Positions 36,368 through 45,219 of a DNA stretch of 49,017 nucleotides are shown here, piece by piece; positions within the stretch are counted from its first letter, which is position 1, and every line of letters starts with the position of its first letter. The stretch is taken from assembly GCA_947426455.1 (NCBI GenBank), contig CANEEC010000004.1, positions 1 to 49,017 of the forward strand, written 5' to 3'. A model generated the notes under the pieces. That model saw only the letters and a list, made by a program, of their open reading frames with translations, did no database searches and was not told the DNA's origin. Made by a program: the position numbers and the translations under genes. The stretch comes from an uncultured Clostridia bacterium. GTDB taxonomy: Bacteria > Bacillota > Clostridia > Peptostreptococcales > Anaerovoracaceae.

Positions 36368-37773
36368 TTCTTTCCTCCATCCACATCTTCAAAAAAGTAC
36401 AGCGGTACAGAATATACGTACTGTCCCGACACATAAATGTGCAAAAGTCCTGCCTGATCTCCCCGCCGCAATGGGGCTTTCACCGGTTCCGTTACCGCGT
36501 AGGCCACGCCGATGTTGTCTCGTTCCGCAGGGCGCACCAAACACGTAACGCTGTCACGGACGCCCACCCAGACAGAGTCCCGGACGCCGCCCTCCACAGC
36601 CACCTGCGAAAGCCGCTGTCCCTTGGCGGCAATCTCCGCAGATTCAAAGGTTTCATAGGCGTAATCCATCAGCCGATACGCGTCGTTGAACCAATCCGGC
36701 GCATTCATCACCACGCAGATCAGCTTTCGTCCATCCCGTTCCGAGGAAGCCACCAGCGTGCGGCCGGTGGCCTTGGTATATCCGATTTTCACACCGGTTC
36801 CGCCGTCGTACTGATGTACCACCTTGTTTTTATTGTAAAAATAGGGATCCCGATCCTCCTGACGCTGCGCCGTCCAGTTCTCCGCGCCGGCGATGACAGA
36901 AAATGCAGGATTCAACATAGCCGTCCGCCCGATCAGCGCCATGTCGTAGGCCGTCGTATAATGGTTTTCATCGTGCAGCCCCGTGGGATTTGCAAAATGC
37001 GTATTCACCGCGCCAATCTGCTGCGCCCGCTGATTCATCAGCGCCACAAACCGTTCCACCGATGAGGAAACCGGCTCCGCCGCTGTTCCTGCCGCCGTTT
37101 TCTTCACAGTCGCTGTCCCCGCAGAATCCTCCATTTCTTCACCGATCGCCATAGCGATAGCGGTTGCCGCATCGTTTCCGGAACGCAGCATAGCTCCGTA
37201 CAGTAGATCCTCCAGGGACATGGTCTCCCCCGCTTTTAAATAAATGGACGACCCCTCGACGCCGATGGCTTCGCCGCCCACGGTAATGTTCCGATCCAGC
37301 TGACCGTACTCGATGCCCAAAAGCGCTGTCATGATCTTCGTCGTACTGGCCGGGTAGACCTTCGCATCTTTCTTTTTTTCATATAAGATCCGCCCTGACG
37401 TCAAATCCATGACCACGGCGGACTGCGCCGACACCGCCGGCGCCTGAGGATCGGTGAAAGAAGTGTCATCCGTCGATGCGTGATCGCTCTGCGACCCCTT
37501 GGCAACCACCTGCTGTTCCCAGGTGCGAAAGCGTTGTTCCTCTTGTCCGGACTGGCTTTGCCCCGACCCGCTCCGGCCAAATCCTCCGGCAAAAAGCTCC
37601 GCCACCACTGCCGCCATCAGTCCCAAAGCAATCACCGTACCGACGATCCACAGCACCGGAAATCCTATGCTGCGGTCGGATAAGCTTACGCCACGACGAA
37701 AGAACCTTGCGCCGCCAAAGAACCTTGTGCCGCGGCCAGAGACTCTGCCGTCGTGTTTCCCAGTTTTCCCCAT
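36364..37773 (-). CDS. D-alanyl-D-alanine carboxypeptidase (DacF-like, PBP5 family)
   Basis: 469-residue penicillin-binding protein trimming peptidoglycan stem peptides outside the membrane. A basic cytoplasmic tail with an internal duplication (RFFGGARFFRRG), a transmembrane anchor (about 37-62) and a Ser/Gln-rich linker precede the S11 peptidase domain: SxxK in ASTTKIMTA (about 142), SGN in LRSGNDAA (about 197), and the KTG equivalent KIGYTKATGRT (about 325). The C-terminal domain is the PBP5-type beta region. AAGGGGAG precedes the ATG but lies within a terminator-like hairpin. Upstream scpAB is a neighbour of dacF in other Firmicutes. Confidence 0.92.
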   Translation of the reverse strand: MGKTGKHDGRVSGRGTRFFGGARFFRRGVSLSDRSIGFPVLWIVGTVIALGLMAAVVAELFAGGFGRSGSGQSQSGQEEQRFRTWEQQVVAKGSQSDHASTDDTSFTDPQAPAVSAQSAVVMDLTSGRILYEKKKDAKVYPASTTKIMTALLGIEYGQLDRNITVGGEAIGVEGSSIYLKAGETMSLEDLLYGAMLRSGNDAATAIAMAIGEEMEDSAGTATVKKTAAGTAAEPVSSSVERFVALMNQRAQQIGAVNTHFANPTGLHDENHYTTAYDMALIGRTAMLNPAFSVIAGAENWTAQRQEDRDPYFYNKNKVVHQYDGGTGVKIGYTKATGRTLVASSERDGRKLICVVMNAPDWFNDAYRLMDYAYETFESAEIAAKGQRLSQVAVEGGVRDSVWVGVRDSVTCLVRPAERDNIGVAYAVTEPVKAPLRRGDQAGLLHIYVSGQYVYSVPLYFFEDVDGGKK

Positions 37774-37813
37774 AAAAAAATCTCCCCTTCAGAGTTTCCT
37801 CTGAAAAAGAGAT
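37774..37813 (-). terminator. Terminator-like hairpin overlapping the carboxypeptidase ribosome site
   Basis: Minus strand: ATCTC, internal loop, TTCAGAG-GAAA-CTCTGAA, internal loop, GAGAT, then seven T and immediately ATG (37773). The 3' arm contains the ribosome-site bases GGGGAG. It lies in the 58-base gap after the EamA gene. Confidence 0.75.
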
Positions 37814-37831
37814 ATGTGTTAGCGGGTTCAA

Positions 37832-38719
37832 TTATTCCTGGTGCTTTTCCCTGCTGCTTTCCAAAGTCAACAAAACCACGGCAGAAATGACCAAAGCGCA
37901 GCCGATCAACCCCCGCGCCGTTATCGTCTCGTTTAAAACCAGAAAACCCAGAATCACCGTGGAAATCGGTTCGAACATCCCCAAAATGGACGTCACCGTG
38001 GGCCCCACATTTTTTACCGCCACGGGAATCATGGAATTGGCTCCTACGGATACGCACATGGCCATTAAAAACATGAAAAACCAACCCTTGAGCGTAATGG
38101 CCAGCGTCAAATGGGAAGTCAGCAAACCATAAACGCCTACGACCACGGCAGCCACGCAGCAGCAGTAAAAGCTGATGACCAGCGGGTGAAGCTCCCTTAC
38201 GCCCCCCTTGTCCATGATGATGACGTAGGCGGAATAGGCCACTCCCGACAACAGCGCAAGGACGATTCCCATCATGTTCAGGTTCAGGTCTTTTTCTAAG
38301 AACATCAGAAGTCCAACCACGGATAAAACAATGGCCGTCACCTTGGTTTTGCTGATCTTTTCTTTAAATACCACGACACAGACCACAGCCACGATGACGG
38401 GATATATGAAATGGATACAGGTAGTCAGACCCACCGATATGTAATTATAAGCGCCGTACAAGAGCATACCGGTGAGCGACGCTCCCGTAATTCCCAATAA
38501 AATCAGGGATTTCAGCTGATGCTTCGCCACCTTCAGGGATTCGCCCTTCGCCTTTAACACCGCGTACAGCACCGGAATGGAAAACAGGCTGCGGCACCAG
38601 GTCAGCATGATGGTATTGGAACCCTCCGCATAGGTGATTTTGCCCAAAATTCCCGTACAGCCGTAAATGCAGGCCGCCAAAACAGCGAAAAACACGCCTG
38701 TGCTTTTATTGATCTTCAT
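37832..38719 (-). CDS. EamA/DMT-family transporter
   Basis: 295-residue membrane protein with ten hydrophobic segments in two EamA repeats (AACIYGCTGILGKI near the start; LALLSGVAYSAYVIIMDK starting the second). These are usually metabolite exporters; the substrate cannot be read from sequence. It follows scpB by 16 bases and precedes the carboxypeptidase, with a terminator-like hairpin between. Confidence 0.88.
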   Translation of the reverse strand: MKINKSTGVFFAVLAACIYGCTGILGKITYAEGSNTIMLTWCRSLFSIPVLYAVLKAKGESLKVAKHQLKSLILLGITGASLTGMLLYGAYNYISVGLTTCIHFIYPVIVAVVCVVVFKEKISKTKVTAIVLSVVGLLMFLEKDLNLNMMGIVLALLSGVAYSAYVIIMDKGGVRELHPLVISFYCCCVAAVVVGVYGLLTSHLTLAITLKGWFFMFLMAMCVSVGANSMIPVAVKNVGPTVTSILGMFEPISTVILGFLVLNETITARGLIGCALVISAVVLLTLESSREKHQE

Positions 38720-38735
38720 TCAACTTCGCCTTCTC

Positions 38736-39347
38736 TCACTCTCGCTCTTGTCCGTTCAATTCCAGGGAGATCTGTTCAAATCCCAAAGCGTCCAACGTCT
38801 CTACGTCCTCGTCGCCCTCGCCCACCAGCGAATCCACCTCCTCGATCTGAGGCAGATCCTTCAGCGTAGTGAAGCCGAACTTCTCTAAAAACAGCTTCGT
38901 CGTTCCGTACAAGATCGGGCGTCCGATTCCCTCGCTTCGCCCCTTTTCTTCAATGAGTTGACGCTTGGTCAAACCTTCGATGACCCGGTCGCATTTGATG
39001 CCGCGAATGGCTTCGATCTCGCCGCGGGTTACCGGCTGTTTGTAGGCGATGATGGCCAAAACCTCCAGCGCCGGCTGAGACAGCTTCTTTTCCTTCACAG
39101 GGGTACAGAACCGCTCGACATATTCACCGTTTTCCACGGCGGTGCAGAGCTGAAAGCTCTTATCGATCTCCCTGATGCGGATACCGCGTCCCTGTTCCTC
39201 GTACTCTGCCTGCAATTCCTTCATATCGTCGTAAATATCCCGCCACGGCACGTCGAACATCTCCGCGGCATCTTTGACACTGAGAGGTTGTCCCCATACG
39301 AACATCAGGGATTCCAGCGCCGATTTCATGGTTTTTTTACTGGTCAT
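38736..39347 (-). CDS. scpB: Segregation and condensation protein ScpB
   Basis: 203-residue kleisin-associated protein of the SMC-ScpAB condensin. Winged-helix segments: MKSALESLMFVWGQPLSVKDAAEMF and the family hallmark ALEVLAIIAYKQPVTRGEIEAIRG, then GRPILYGTTKLFLEKFGF. The ATG at 39347 has AGGAGG seven bases upstream; extension to 39422 is rejected. It overlaps the scpA end by 11 bases. The C-terminus is acidic. Confidence 0.95.
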   Translation of the reverse strand: MTSKKTMKSALESLMFVWGQPLSVKDAAEMFDVPWRDIYDDMKELQAEYEEQGRGIRIREIDKSFQLCTAVENGEYVERFCTPVKEKKLSQPALEVLAIIAYKQPVTRGEIEAIRGIKCDRVIEGLTKRQLIEEKGRSEGIGRPILYGTTKLFLEKFGFTTLKDLPQIEEVDSLVGEGDEDVETLDALGFEQISLELNGQERE

Positions 39348-40110
39348 TTTCTTCCTCCTGAGGTGGAGTTTCCGCCCCCGCCGCTTCCACAAGCGACACC
39401 GTAATTTCTCCGTAGCGCACATCCTGCTGTGCCGTCACCGCATGTTGTTTCAAAAGCTCCAAAAGCGACATGAACGTCACTACCACATCATAACGGGAAG
39501 TCGCTCCCATGAGCAGTTCCCGAAATGTCAGCCGTTCTTTTCCCGTCAGGCTTTCTCTCATCTGTTGAATGCGGTTTTCAATGGTGACACGCTGGCGCTC
39601 GATTCTGGCGTAGGTTCTGCGCACCTCCTCCAGCCGGCGCTTTCGTATGAGAAATAGATGAAACGCCTTGACGAACTGGTTCAGATCCATATTGAGAACC
39701 TCATCCGGCTCTTTCGTATACTCCGCCAAATCCTCCTGAGGTTTGACATATACGTACTGCATCTGTTCTTCCCGCTTGCGCAGCAGCTCCGAAGCAGCCT
39801 TACATTTCTTGTATTCCAGCAGCTTCTGCACCAGCTCCTTACGGGGATCTTCCGCTTCTTCGGCGCCGTCCGCCGTCTTTGGCCGCGGCAGCAGCATCCG
39901 CGATTTCAGCTCGATGAGCATGGCGGCCAGCACCATGAATTCACTGCCTACCAAAATGTCCTGACGCTTCATCTGTTCTATGTAAGCCAAATACTGAGTC
40001 GTAATTTCGGAAACCCGGATATCGTAGATGCTCATCTTGGCGTGTTCAATCAAATAGACCAGCAGATCAAAGGGTCCTTCAAACTGATCCAGCTTTACTT
40101 TGTATCCCAT
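39337..40110 (-). CDS. scpA: Segregation and condensation protein ScpA
   Basis: 257-residue kleisin bridging the SMC heads for chromosome organisation. Typical start KLDQFEGPFDLLVYLIEHAKMSIYDI and ITTQYLAYIEQMKR; the C-terminal winged helix (LTFRELLMGATSRYDVVVTFMSLLELLKQ) contacts SMC. GGAGG lies before the ATG. A TAAAAT at 40146-40151 may be its -10, though the -35 is poor. Confidence 0.95.
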   Translation of the reverse strand: MGYKVKLDQFEGPFDLLVYLIEHAKMSIYDIRVSEITTQYLAYIEQMKRQDILVGSEFMVLAAMLIELKSRMLLPRPKTADGAEEAEDPRKELVQKLLEYKKCKAASELLRKREEQMQYVYVKPQEDLAEYTKEPDEVLNMDLNQFVKAFHLFLIRKRRLEEVRRTYARIERQRVTIENRIQQMRESLTGKERLTFRELLMGATSRYDVVVTFMSLLELLKQHAVTAQQDVRYGEITVSLVEAAGAETPPQEEENDQ

Positions 40111-40191
40111 GGTTTCCTCCTTCCGACAAAAATCTTAACCAATCTATTTTATCATATTTTGTATGGTAACAAAAGCGAAATTTCCGAAATG

Positions 40192-40225
40192 AAAAACCGC
40201 CGAAGTCATAAGAGACCCGGCGGTT
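40192..40225 (-). terminator. Terminator after the lytic transglycosylase gene
   Basis: Minus-strand stem AACCGCCG / CGGCGGTT with a 15-base loop, followed by TTTTTC. Confidence 0.85.
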
Positions 40226-40242
40226 CTCGTCGCATTGTTATT

Positions 40243-41340
40243 CTATTTTCCCAATCCGAATCCGTTGGAGGTCAGATAGGACTGCAACGTTTTCTGTTGG
40301 TTCAAAATCTTATTGGCGTACGTCTTGGAATAGGAACCGCGGTTCACTCGACCCGATCCCTGATTGTATGCGGATAACGCTTTGATCATATCGCCGTTAT
40401 AGGCGGCTTTCTGACCGCTGATCAACTTAGCGCCCAGCTTGATGTTCATATGGGCATCGTACAGCTGCGCCTCTTTTACACCGTATCCGGCGGCCGTCCT
40501 CGGCATGATCTGCATGATTCCCACAGCACCGCCCCTGGCCTTGGCCTTCACGTTAAACGTGCTCTCTCTGTGAGCAATGGACATCAACAGCGTTTCATCC
40601 ACGCCGTGAACGCGGGCTTCGTGCTGGAATAACGCTACCAGATACTGTGCCTGCGCCACGCTGACGCTGCTGTTGTACTTGCGAATGTAGCTGACCAGTC
40701 CTTTATTGTACTTCGATCTGGCCTGATCCCAATAATTCTTGGCATCCACCGCGGGATCGGTACTGATGTACACACCGCTGTAGGATTCGTAATAGATGCT
40801 GATTCCCAGATTCGGATCATCCGTCAGCGCCTTCAGCGGCAAATACAGCGTTTCGCCGTAGCTCATAATGGGCATGGATTCCAAATCCAGATTGTGCGCC
40901 GTCAATACCGGCGTCTCGATGACATCTGTGGCTTCCGCCTGACCGTTGTCGGCGGCATCCGCGGCTTGCGGCGTATAGGTGATTACCTTCACGTCATTGA
41001 CCACGGTGGCTTTGATGTCGTTCATATCGCTGGCCAGCGCAGCGTCTTTCACCTGCGCTTTCGCGATATCGGTTTTTAAAATTTTTAATGTGCGGCTTTC
41101 CCAATCCATCTCGCACTGCAATCCCATAGCGCCCTGGATTCCCTTCGTCATGGGAATATAAGTAACGCCTTTGTGCAGGAAGAATGGTCGGTTCAGTTCA
41201 TAGTTCCAAATTCTTGTTCCATTGATGCTGATATCTCTAAAAAAGAAGGTACCAGTAACTGTTTCTTCTGCGAAAATCGAGATTGATGAGCAGAGTAAGA
41301 TTGTCAAGGAAAGCCACACAGATATAAGCTTCTTTGCCAT
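40243..41340 (-). CDS. Secreted lytic transglycosylase with CuAO-N-like repeats
   Basis: 365-residue exported muramidase-type enzyme. The start at 41340 follows GAGGGAA and gives a signal peptide (MAKKLISVWLSLTILLCSSISIFAE). Two segments resemble the copper-amine-oxidase N-terminal (stalk) domain common in clostridial surface proteins: GVTYIPMTKGIQGAMGLQCEMDW and GETLYLPLKALTD. The C-terminal ~140 residues are the SLT domain with catalytic glutamate in AHRESTFN, then GGAVGIMQIMPRTAAGYGV and ALSAYNQGSGRV. It cleaves peptidoglycan outside the cell. TATAAT upstream (about 41390) has no clear -35. Confidence 0.9.
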   Translation of the reverse strand: MAKKLISVWLSLTILLCSSISIFAEETVTGTFFFRDISINGTRIWNYELNRPFFLHKGVTYIPMTKGIQGAMGLQCEMDWESRTLKILKTDIAKAQVKDAALASDMNDIKATVVNDVKVITYTPQAADAADNGQAEATDVIETPVLTAHNLDLESMPIMSYGETLYLPLKALTDDPNLGISIYYESYSGVYISTDPAVDAKNYWDQARSKYNKGLVSYIRKYNSSVSVAQAQYLVALFQHEARVHGVDETLLMSIAHRESTFNVKAKARGGAVGIMQIMPRTAAGYGVKEAQLYDAHMNIKLGAKLISGQKAAYNGDMIKALSAYNQGSGRVNRGSYSKTYANKILNQQKTLQSYLTSNGFGLGK

Positions 41341-41671
41341 ATCAAATTCCCTCACTTTCTCGTATTTCTCAATTGAAATACATTACTATTATATCATAAA
41401 ACCCCTGCTTGTATACTATTTTTTTGCCGCAAACGGTGCTAAAAAACGCTCTAACCGTTCAAATTTCAACATTTTATAAGAACACTCCTCCGTGTGTTTT
41501 TTCACTCTTTTTTGCCCTTTTTTCCTTAAATTTTATCATTTTTCGTATTTTATTCTTTAATATTAACATTTTGCAGGAAATCCTATTGACACTTTTTCAA
41601 AAAACGAATATTTTAATAGTATAAATGTCCATTTCCTTGATTTTTTTCAGATTTTATGAGGTAATTTCCCT
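41341..41671. other. AT-rich divergent intergenic region
   Basis: 331 bases of AT-rich, T-tract-rich DNA between the transglycosylase and the exporter genes. It contains the leaders and promoters of both and several unpaired T-runs. No gene, tRNA or structured RNA was recognised. Confidence 0.6.
41586..41614 (+). promoter_or_regulatory. Promoter of the ThrE-type exporter genes
   Basis: TTGACA (41586-41591), spacer 17, TATTTT (41609-41614), about 58 bases before the ATG. Confidence 0.65.
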
Positions 41672-42454
41672 ATGAATGTGGATGAAAAACGAGTCCTTTT
41701 TCTGGCTCTAAAAGCGGGTGAATTGCTGTTGAAAAGCGGAGCGGAAACCGCCCGGGTGGAAAGCACCACCACCCGCATTTGCCGTTCCTGCGGCGTGAAT
41801 GACGCCGACGTGTTCGTCATGCCCACCGGCCTGTTTTTAACCGTCAACTCCGAGAACAGTCAAACTGCGGTCCAAAGCTATATCAAGCGCATTCGCGGTT
41901 CCCGCACCGATCTGGAGCGTATTTCCCAGTTAAACGCATTATCCCGTCAACTGGAAGAAAAGTCCATCACACTGGAAGAAGCGGAGATTCGCGTAGAACA
42001 GATCGGTCACGAAATGCAGTTTCCCTTTCTCATCCGGCTGGCGGGCGCCATGATGATTGCCGGCTGCTTTACCATCATGTTCAACGGCAGTCTGATGGAC
42101 TTTTTCTGTTCCCTTTTAGTGGGCGCTCTCACCTATCTGTTTCAGATCAAGCTGGCGGTTCGCCTTCAGTTGAACTGGTTCGTGGAAACCTTTCTCTGCT
42201 GCTCCTTTGCCACCGCCATGGCTCTCATCTTCACTCGCTTTCATCTGGGAGACAACTTCGACCCTATCATCATCGGTTCGCTGATGATCTTCTTCCCCGG
42301 CGTAGCTATCACTAACGCCGTGCGGGATATTCTGGCCGGCGACACCGTTTCCGGTGTTTCCCGGGCAGCCGACGCCATTTTAACCGCGCTTTCCATCGCC
42401 ATGGGCGCCGCCGTGGTTCTTCAGATTTACAGCGGAATGGGAGGTGTTTTATAA
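41672..42454 (+). CDS. ThrE-type exporter, N-terminal component (YjjP-like)
   Basis: 260-residue membrane protein matching the first half of the ThrE threonine/serine exporter family: a soluble N-terminal region with LLKSGAETARVESTTTRICRSCGV and VFVMPTGLFLTV, then about five helices with the conserved FFPGVAITNAVRDILAGDTVSG. The function was defined for fused ThrE of corynebacteria; in many bacteria the halves are separate genes, as here. The substrate is unproven (YjjPB exports succinate in E. coli). GAGGTAA precedes the ATG. Confidence 0.85.
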   Translation: MNVDEKRVLFLALKAGELLLKSGAETARVESTTTRICRSCGVNDADVFVMPTGLFLTVNSENSQTAVQSYIKRIRGSRTDLERISQLNALSRQLEEKSITLEEAEIRVEQIGHEMQFPFLIRLAGAMMIAGCFTIMFNGSLMDFFCSLLVGALTYLFQIKLAVRLQLNWFVETFLCCSFATAMALIFTRFHLGDNFDPIIIGSLMIFFPGVAITNAVRDILAGDTVSGVSRAADAILTALSIAMGAAVVLQIYSGMGGVL

Positions 42455-42900
42455 TGCTTCTGCAATTTGTGGCCGGACTGATGGCAACCATAGGTTATGC
42501 GCTGATTTTCAACCAGCCGCGCCGTCATTTGGCGGCTACCGGCCTCGCCGGCGCCGCCGGCTGGATTCTGTACCTATACGCCGTATCTTTGGGAACCGGC
42601 GAAGCCTTTTCCTGCTTTCTGAGCGCTTTTTTGGTGACGGTTCTGTCCCAGCTTTTCGCCCGCCTTTTGAAAGATCCGGTGATGATCTTCTGCATCCCCG
42701 GAATCATGCCCATCGTTCCGGGAGCCGCCATGTACCGAACCATGCGGGCGTTTATCGAACACGATATGGCGCAGGCCGCCGCCGCAGGTTATTCCGCCAT
42801 CACCATGGCCGCCGCCATCGCTTTGGGCCTGCTTGCCGCCTCCTCGCTGGCTCACATTCTCACCGCCGTTCGCCACACCTTTTTCCGGCGGCCGCTTTAG
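42454..42900 (+). CDS. ThrE-type exporter, C-terminal component (YjjB-like)
   Basis: 148-residue partner with four hydrophobic segments and the family segment FCIPGIMPIVPGAAMYRTMRAFI (about residues 90-111). Its ATG overlaps the preceding stop by one base (TAATG), so the two subunits are made together. Its last four bases overlap the converging AAA/DUF4143 gene, leaving no terminator between them. Confidence 0.85.
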   Translation: MLLQFVAGLMATIGYALIFNQPRRHLAATGLAGAAGWILYLYAVSLGTGEAFSCFLSAFLVTVLSQLFARLLKDPVMIFCIPGIMPIVPGAAMYRTMRAFIEHDMAQAAAAGYSAITMAAAIALGLLAASSLAHILTAVRHTFFRRPL

Positions 42901-44240
42901 TCGGATCGGCGGGTTTCCAGAGCCAGACCAATCAGGCGATCCGCCTGATCTACCATGAACAGCGGAATGTTCAGTACGTCATCGTCCAGCTTCAAATTAT
43001 CCAACGAGAAGCGAATGCGAAGCTTTACCTGATCCGAAAACAGCTCCTTGAATTTCCTAAGGCTCTTACTGGACGTGTTCGCTTCGGATTTTACCTCTAT
43101 AGGAAAAATATCGTTCTCTCGCTGAATGAGGAAATCCACTTCGTAGGACGGATTATTTCGGCTCCAATATCGGGGAACGACTTCAAATTGAGGAAGTAAG
43201 GTTTGCAGCACAAAATTTTCGGTCAGCGCGCCCTTAAACTCGCTGAACAGGCGGTTGCCCTCGCCGAATGCGGTAGGGGCAAGCTGAGCCAGACGGCGGA
43301 GCAAACCCACATCCACCAGATAAATCTTAAATGCCGAAAGGTCATCGTAGGCCGCTACAGGAAGTCCAGGGGCGGAACTGCGATAAATTTTGTGTACCAG
43401 GCGGGCGTCTACCAGCCACTGCAAAGCGTCTTCGTATTCCCGCGCTCTGGCGCCTTCTTTGACTGCTTTATAGAGAAACTTTTTATTCTCCCTTGCCAAC
43501 TGAGATGGAACGGACTTCCATATCATAGAAATTTTCGGGAATTGGCTGACATCGGGATGCTTGGCAAAATCACGCTCATAGGCGCCGATAATCCCTGAAA
43601 GCGCCTCCTGCATGGCGGAAACATCCCGCGCTTCCGTCCACATCAGCACGGATTCTGGCATACCGCCGGTGATATAATACATTTTCAATTTTTCATAGAG
43701 CGGGTTGAAAAAAGCATCGGGAATTGGCTCAATCGCGGTCACGCTTTCCGTATATGCGGCAAGATTTTCATCGCCGTTGGCAAGCAGGAATTCCGTAAAG
43801 GTCATAGGGTCAACCTGCATGAAATTTACCTTACCCACCGGAAAGGACGACGGTTTCGCCAAAGCGATTCCCAGCAAAGAGCCGGCGCAGGCAATATGAT
43901 ACTGCGGCGCATTTTCACAAAAATATTTCATGGAGTTGATGACCTTTGGACAGTCCTGCACCTCGTCAAATATGATGAAGGTCTTTTCAGGAACAATCTT
44001 TTGCCCGCTTGCCAGCATCAAGTTTTGCAAAATCCGATCTACATCCTTTGTAGTCTCAAAAAACTGTTTATATTCTTCGTTTTCATCGAAATTAAAATAG
44101 GCGGTATTCTCATAATAGCGCTTACCAAACTCTTTTAAAATCCATGTCTTGCCCACCTGACGCACACCCTTTAAAATGAGTGGCTTACGATAGGGCGAAT
44201 TTTTCCAATCCAGCAGTCTTTTCAAAATCAATCGTTCCAT
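42897..44240 (-). CDS. AAA-like ATPase with DUF4143 C-terminal domain
   Basis: 447-residue protein with Walker A GVRQVGKTWIL (about residues 25-35), Walker B FIIFDEVQD (about 89-97) and sensor-like ACAGSLLGIAL. The C-terminal DUF4143 part ends in a restriction-endonuclease-like core (YEVDFLIQRENDIFPIEVKSE). Such genes are very widespread and often variable between strains; no biochemical role is agreed. The ATG at 44240 has AGGTG seven bases upstream; a GTG at 44255 is less likely. A 33-bp tandem repeat lies directly upstream. It converges on the exporter pair with overlapping stops. Confidence 0.87.
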   Translation of the reverse strand: MERLILKRLLDWKNSPYRKPLILKGVRQVGKTWILKEFGKRYYENTAYFNFDENEEYKQFFETTKDVDRILQNLMLASGQKIVPEKTFIIFDEVQDCPKVINSMKYFCENAPQYHIACAGSLLGIALAKPSSFPVGKVNFMQVDPMTFTEFLLANGDENLAAYTESVTAIEPIPDAFFNPLYEKLKMYYITGGMPESVLMWTEARDVSAMQEALSGIIGAYERDFAKHPDVSQFPKISMIWKSVPSQLARENKKFLYKAVKEGARAREYEDALQWLVDARLVHKIYRSSAPGLPVAAYDDLSAFKIYLVDVGLLRRLAQLAPTAFGEGNRLFSEFKGALTENFVLQTLLPQFEVVPRYWSRNNPSYEVDFLIQRENDIFPIEVKSEANTSSKSLRKFKELFSDQVKLRIRFSLDNLKLDDDVLNIPLFMVDQADRLIGLALETRRSD

Positions 44241-44251
44241 AAATGCGCACC

Positions 44252-44330
44252 TCACACTTTTATTGCAGTTTTAACGCACTATAATCACATTTTTATTGTA
44301 TTTTTAGTGTATCATAATCACACTTTTATT
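44252..44330. repeat. 33-bp tandem repeat upstream of the AAA/DUF4143 gene
   Basis: TCACACTTTTATT (44252-44264), TCACATTTTTATT (44285-44297) and TCACACTTTTATT (44318-44330) recur at exactly 33-base spacing; the full first two units agree at about 25 of 33 positions. The first copy ends 12 bases from the start codon, so the array covers the promoter and leader. Spacing of about three helical turns puts the copies on one face of the DNA, as in operator or iteron arrays. Confidence 0.75.
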
Positions 44331-44390
44331 ATACATAAAAGCCATGAAAAAGCAACCTCTCTCATTGACGCACATTCTCACCATCAAACC

Positions 44391-44419
44391 AAAAGCCTCC
44401 GGCGCTGCCGGAGGCTTTT
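44391..44419. terminator. Terminator after the nitroreductase gene
   Basis: Perfect stem AAAAGCCTCCGGC / GCCGGAGGCTTTT with GCT loop. T-runs occur on both strands, the better one on the plus strand. It separates the nitroreductase operon from the AAA/DUF4143 promoter. Confidence 0.82.
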
Positions 44420-44428
44420 TTCACTTCG

Positions 44429-45208
44429 CTATTTCCACGTGATGTCCGCCTGTTTTAATCGCCGGGGAACCCGCAGATAATCCTCGTCCTGGGGATATCC
44501 CAACATGAAGGCTCCGTAGAAGCTGTGACCCGCAGGCAGAGCAAAGTCCTCCCGCAGTGTGGGAACGGCGTTCAGCATTCTGGTCAAGTACCCGCCCCAG
44601 CAGGTGCCTACGCCCTGTGACTGCAGCAGCAGTTCCAATGTGGCCATGGCGATGGCAGTATCCTGCTTAGGATTGACGGCGTCGTCAGGAGCATAAGCCA
44701 AAATCAGCGTGGAGGCCGTTCCCATGACCACGTTATTTCCGTGCTGATATTCCTCAGCAATCTCCGCAGACGTACCCGTTTCATCGATCCAGGCCAGTAT
44801 TTTCTCCATCATATCGTCCATCCGCTCTTTGGAACGAACCACGATCCACTTGGTGGGGTGTTGATTTTTCGCGCTGGGCGCCCAGGAGACCAATTCCAGC
44901 GCCTCTTTCAGGATTTCCTCATCCACCGGATGTTCCCGAAAATGACGGTAGGAACGGCGTTGACGCACCAACCGCACTAACTGCTCTTTGATGTTGTCAT
45001 CGTAGCTTTCCACTTCTTCATGCGCCGCCGGTTCGCCGTTCCAGGAGATGGCTCCCATGGGGCAGACCGCCGCACAGTGCATACAACCCATGCAGCCCCG
45101 TTTGGGATTGGCCGCCACCCGACCGTCCACCGGGTCAAAGACCCTGAAATTACATACGTTCAAGCATCGCAGACACCCTACGCAGATGTCCTGATTGACC
45201 TGTATCAT
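44429..45208 (-). CDS. Ferredoxin-domain nitroreductase family protein
   Basis: 259-residue fusion: residues 1-60 hold two [4Fe-4S] motifs (CVGCLRCLNVC and CMGCMHCAAVCP), and residues about 75-255 form an FMN nitroreductase domain (RQRRSYRHFREHPVDEEIL, WAPSAKNQHPTKWIVV, LLLQSQGVGTCWGGY). The fused ferredoxin would feed electrons to the flavin; the natural substrate is unknown. It starts 11 bases after the phzF-like stop as the last gene of a three-gene operon. Confidence 0.9.
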   Translation of the reverse strand: MIQVNQDICVGCLRCLNVCNFRVFDPVDGRVAANPKRGCMGCMHCAAVCPMGAISWNGEPAAHEEVESYDDNIKEQLVRLVRQRRSYRHFREHPVDEEILKEALELVSWAPSAKNQHPTKWIVVRSKERMDDMMEKILAWIDETGTSAEIAEEYQHGNNVVMGTASTLILAYAPDDAVNPKQDTAIAMATLELLLQSQGVGTCWGGYLTRMLNAVPTLREDFALPAGHSFYGAFMLGYPQDEDYLRVPRRLKQADITWK

Positions 45209-45219
45209 AGTTTCACTCC

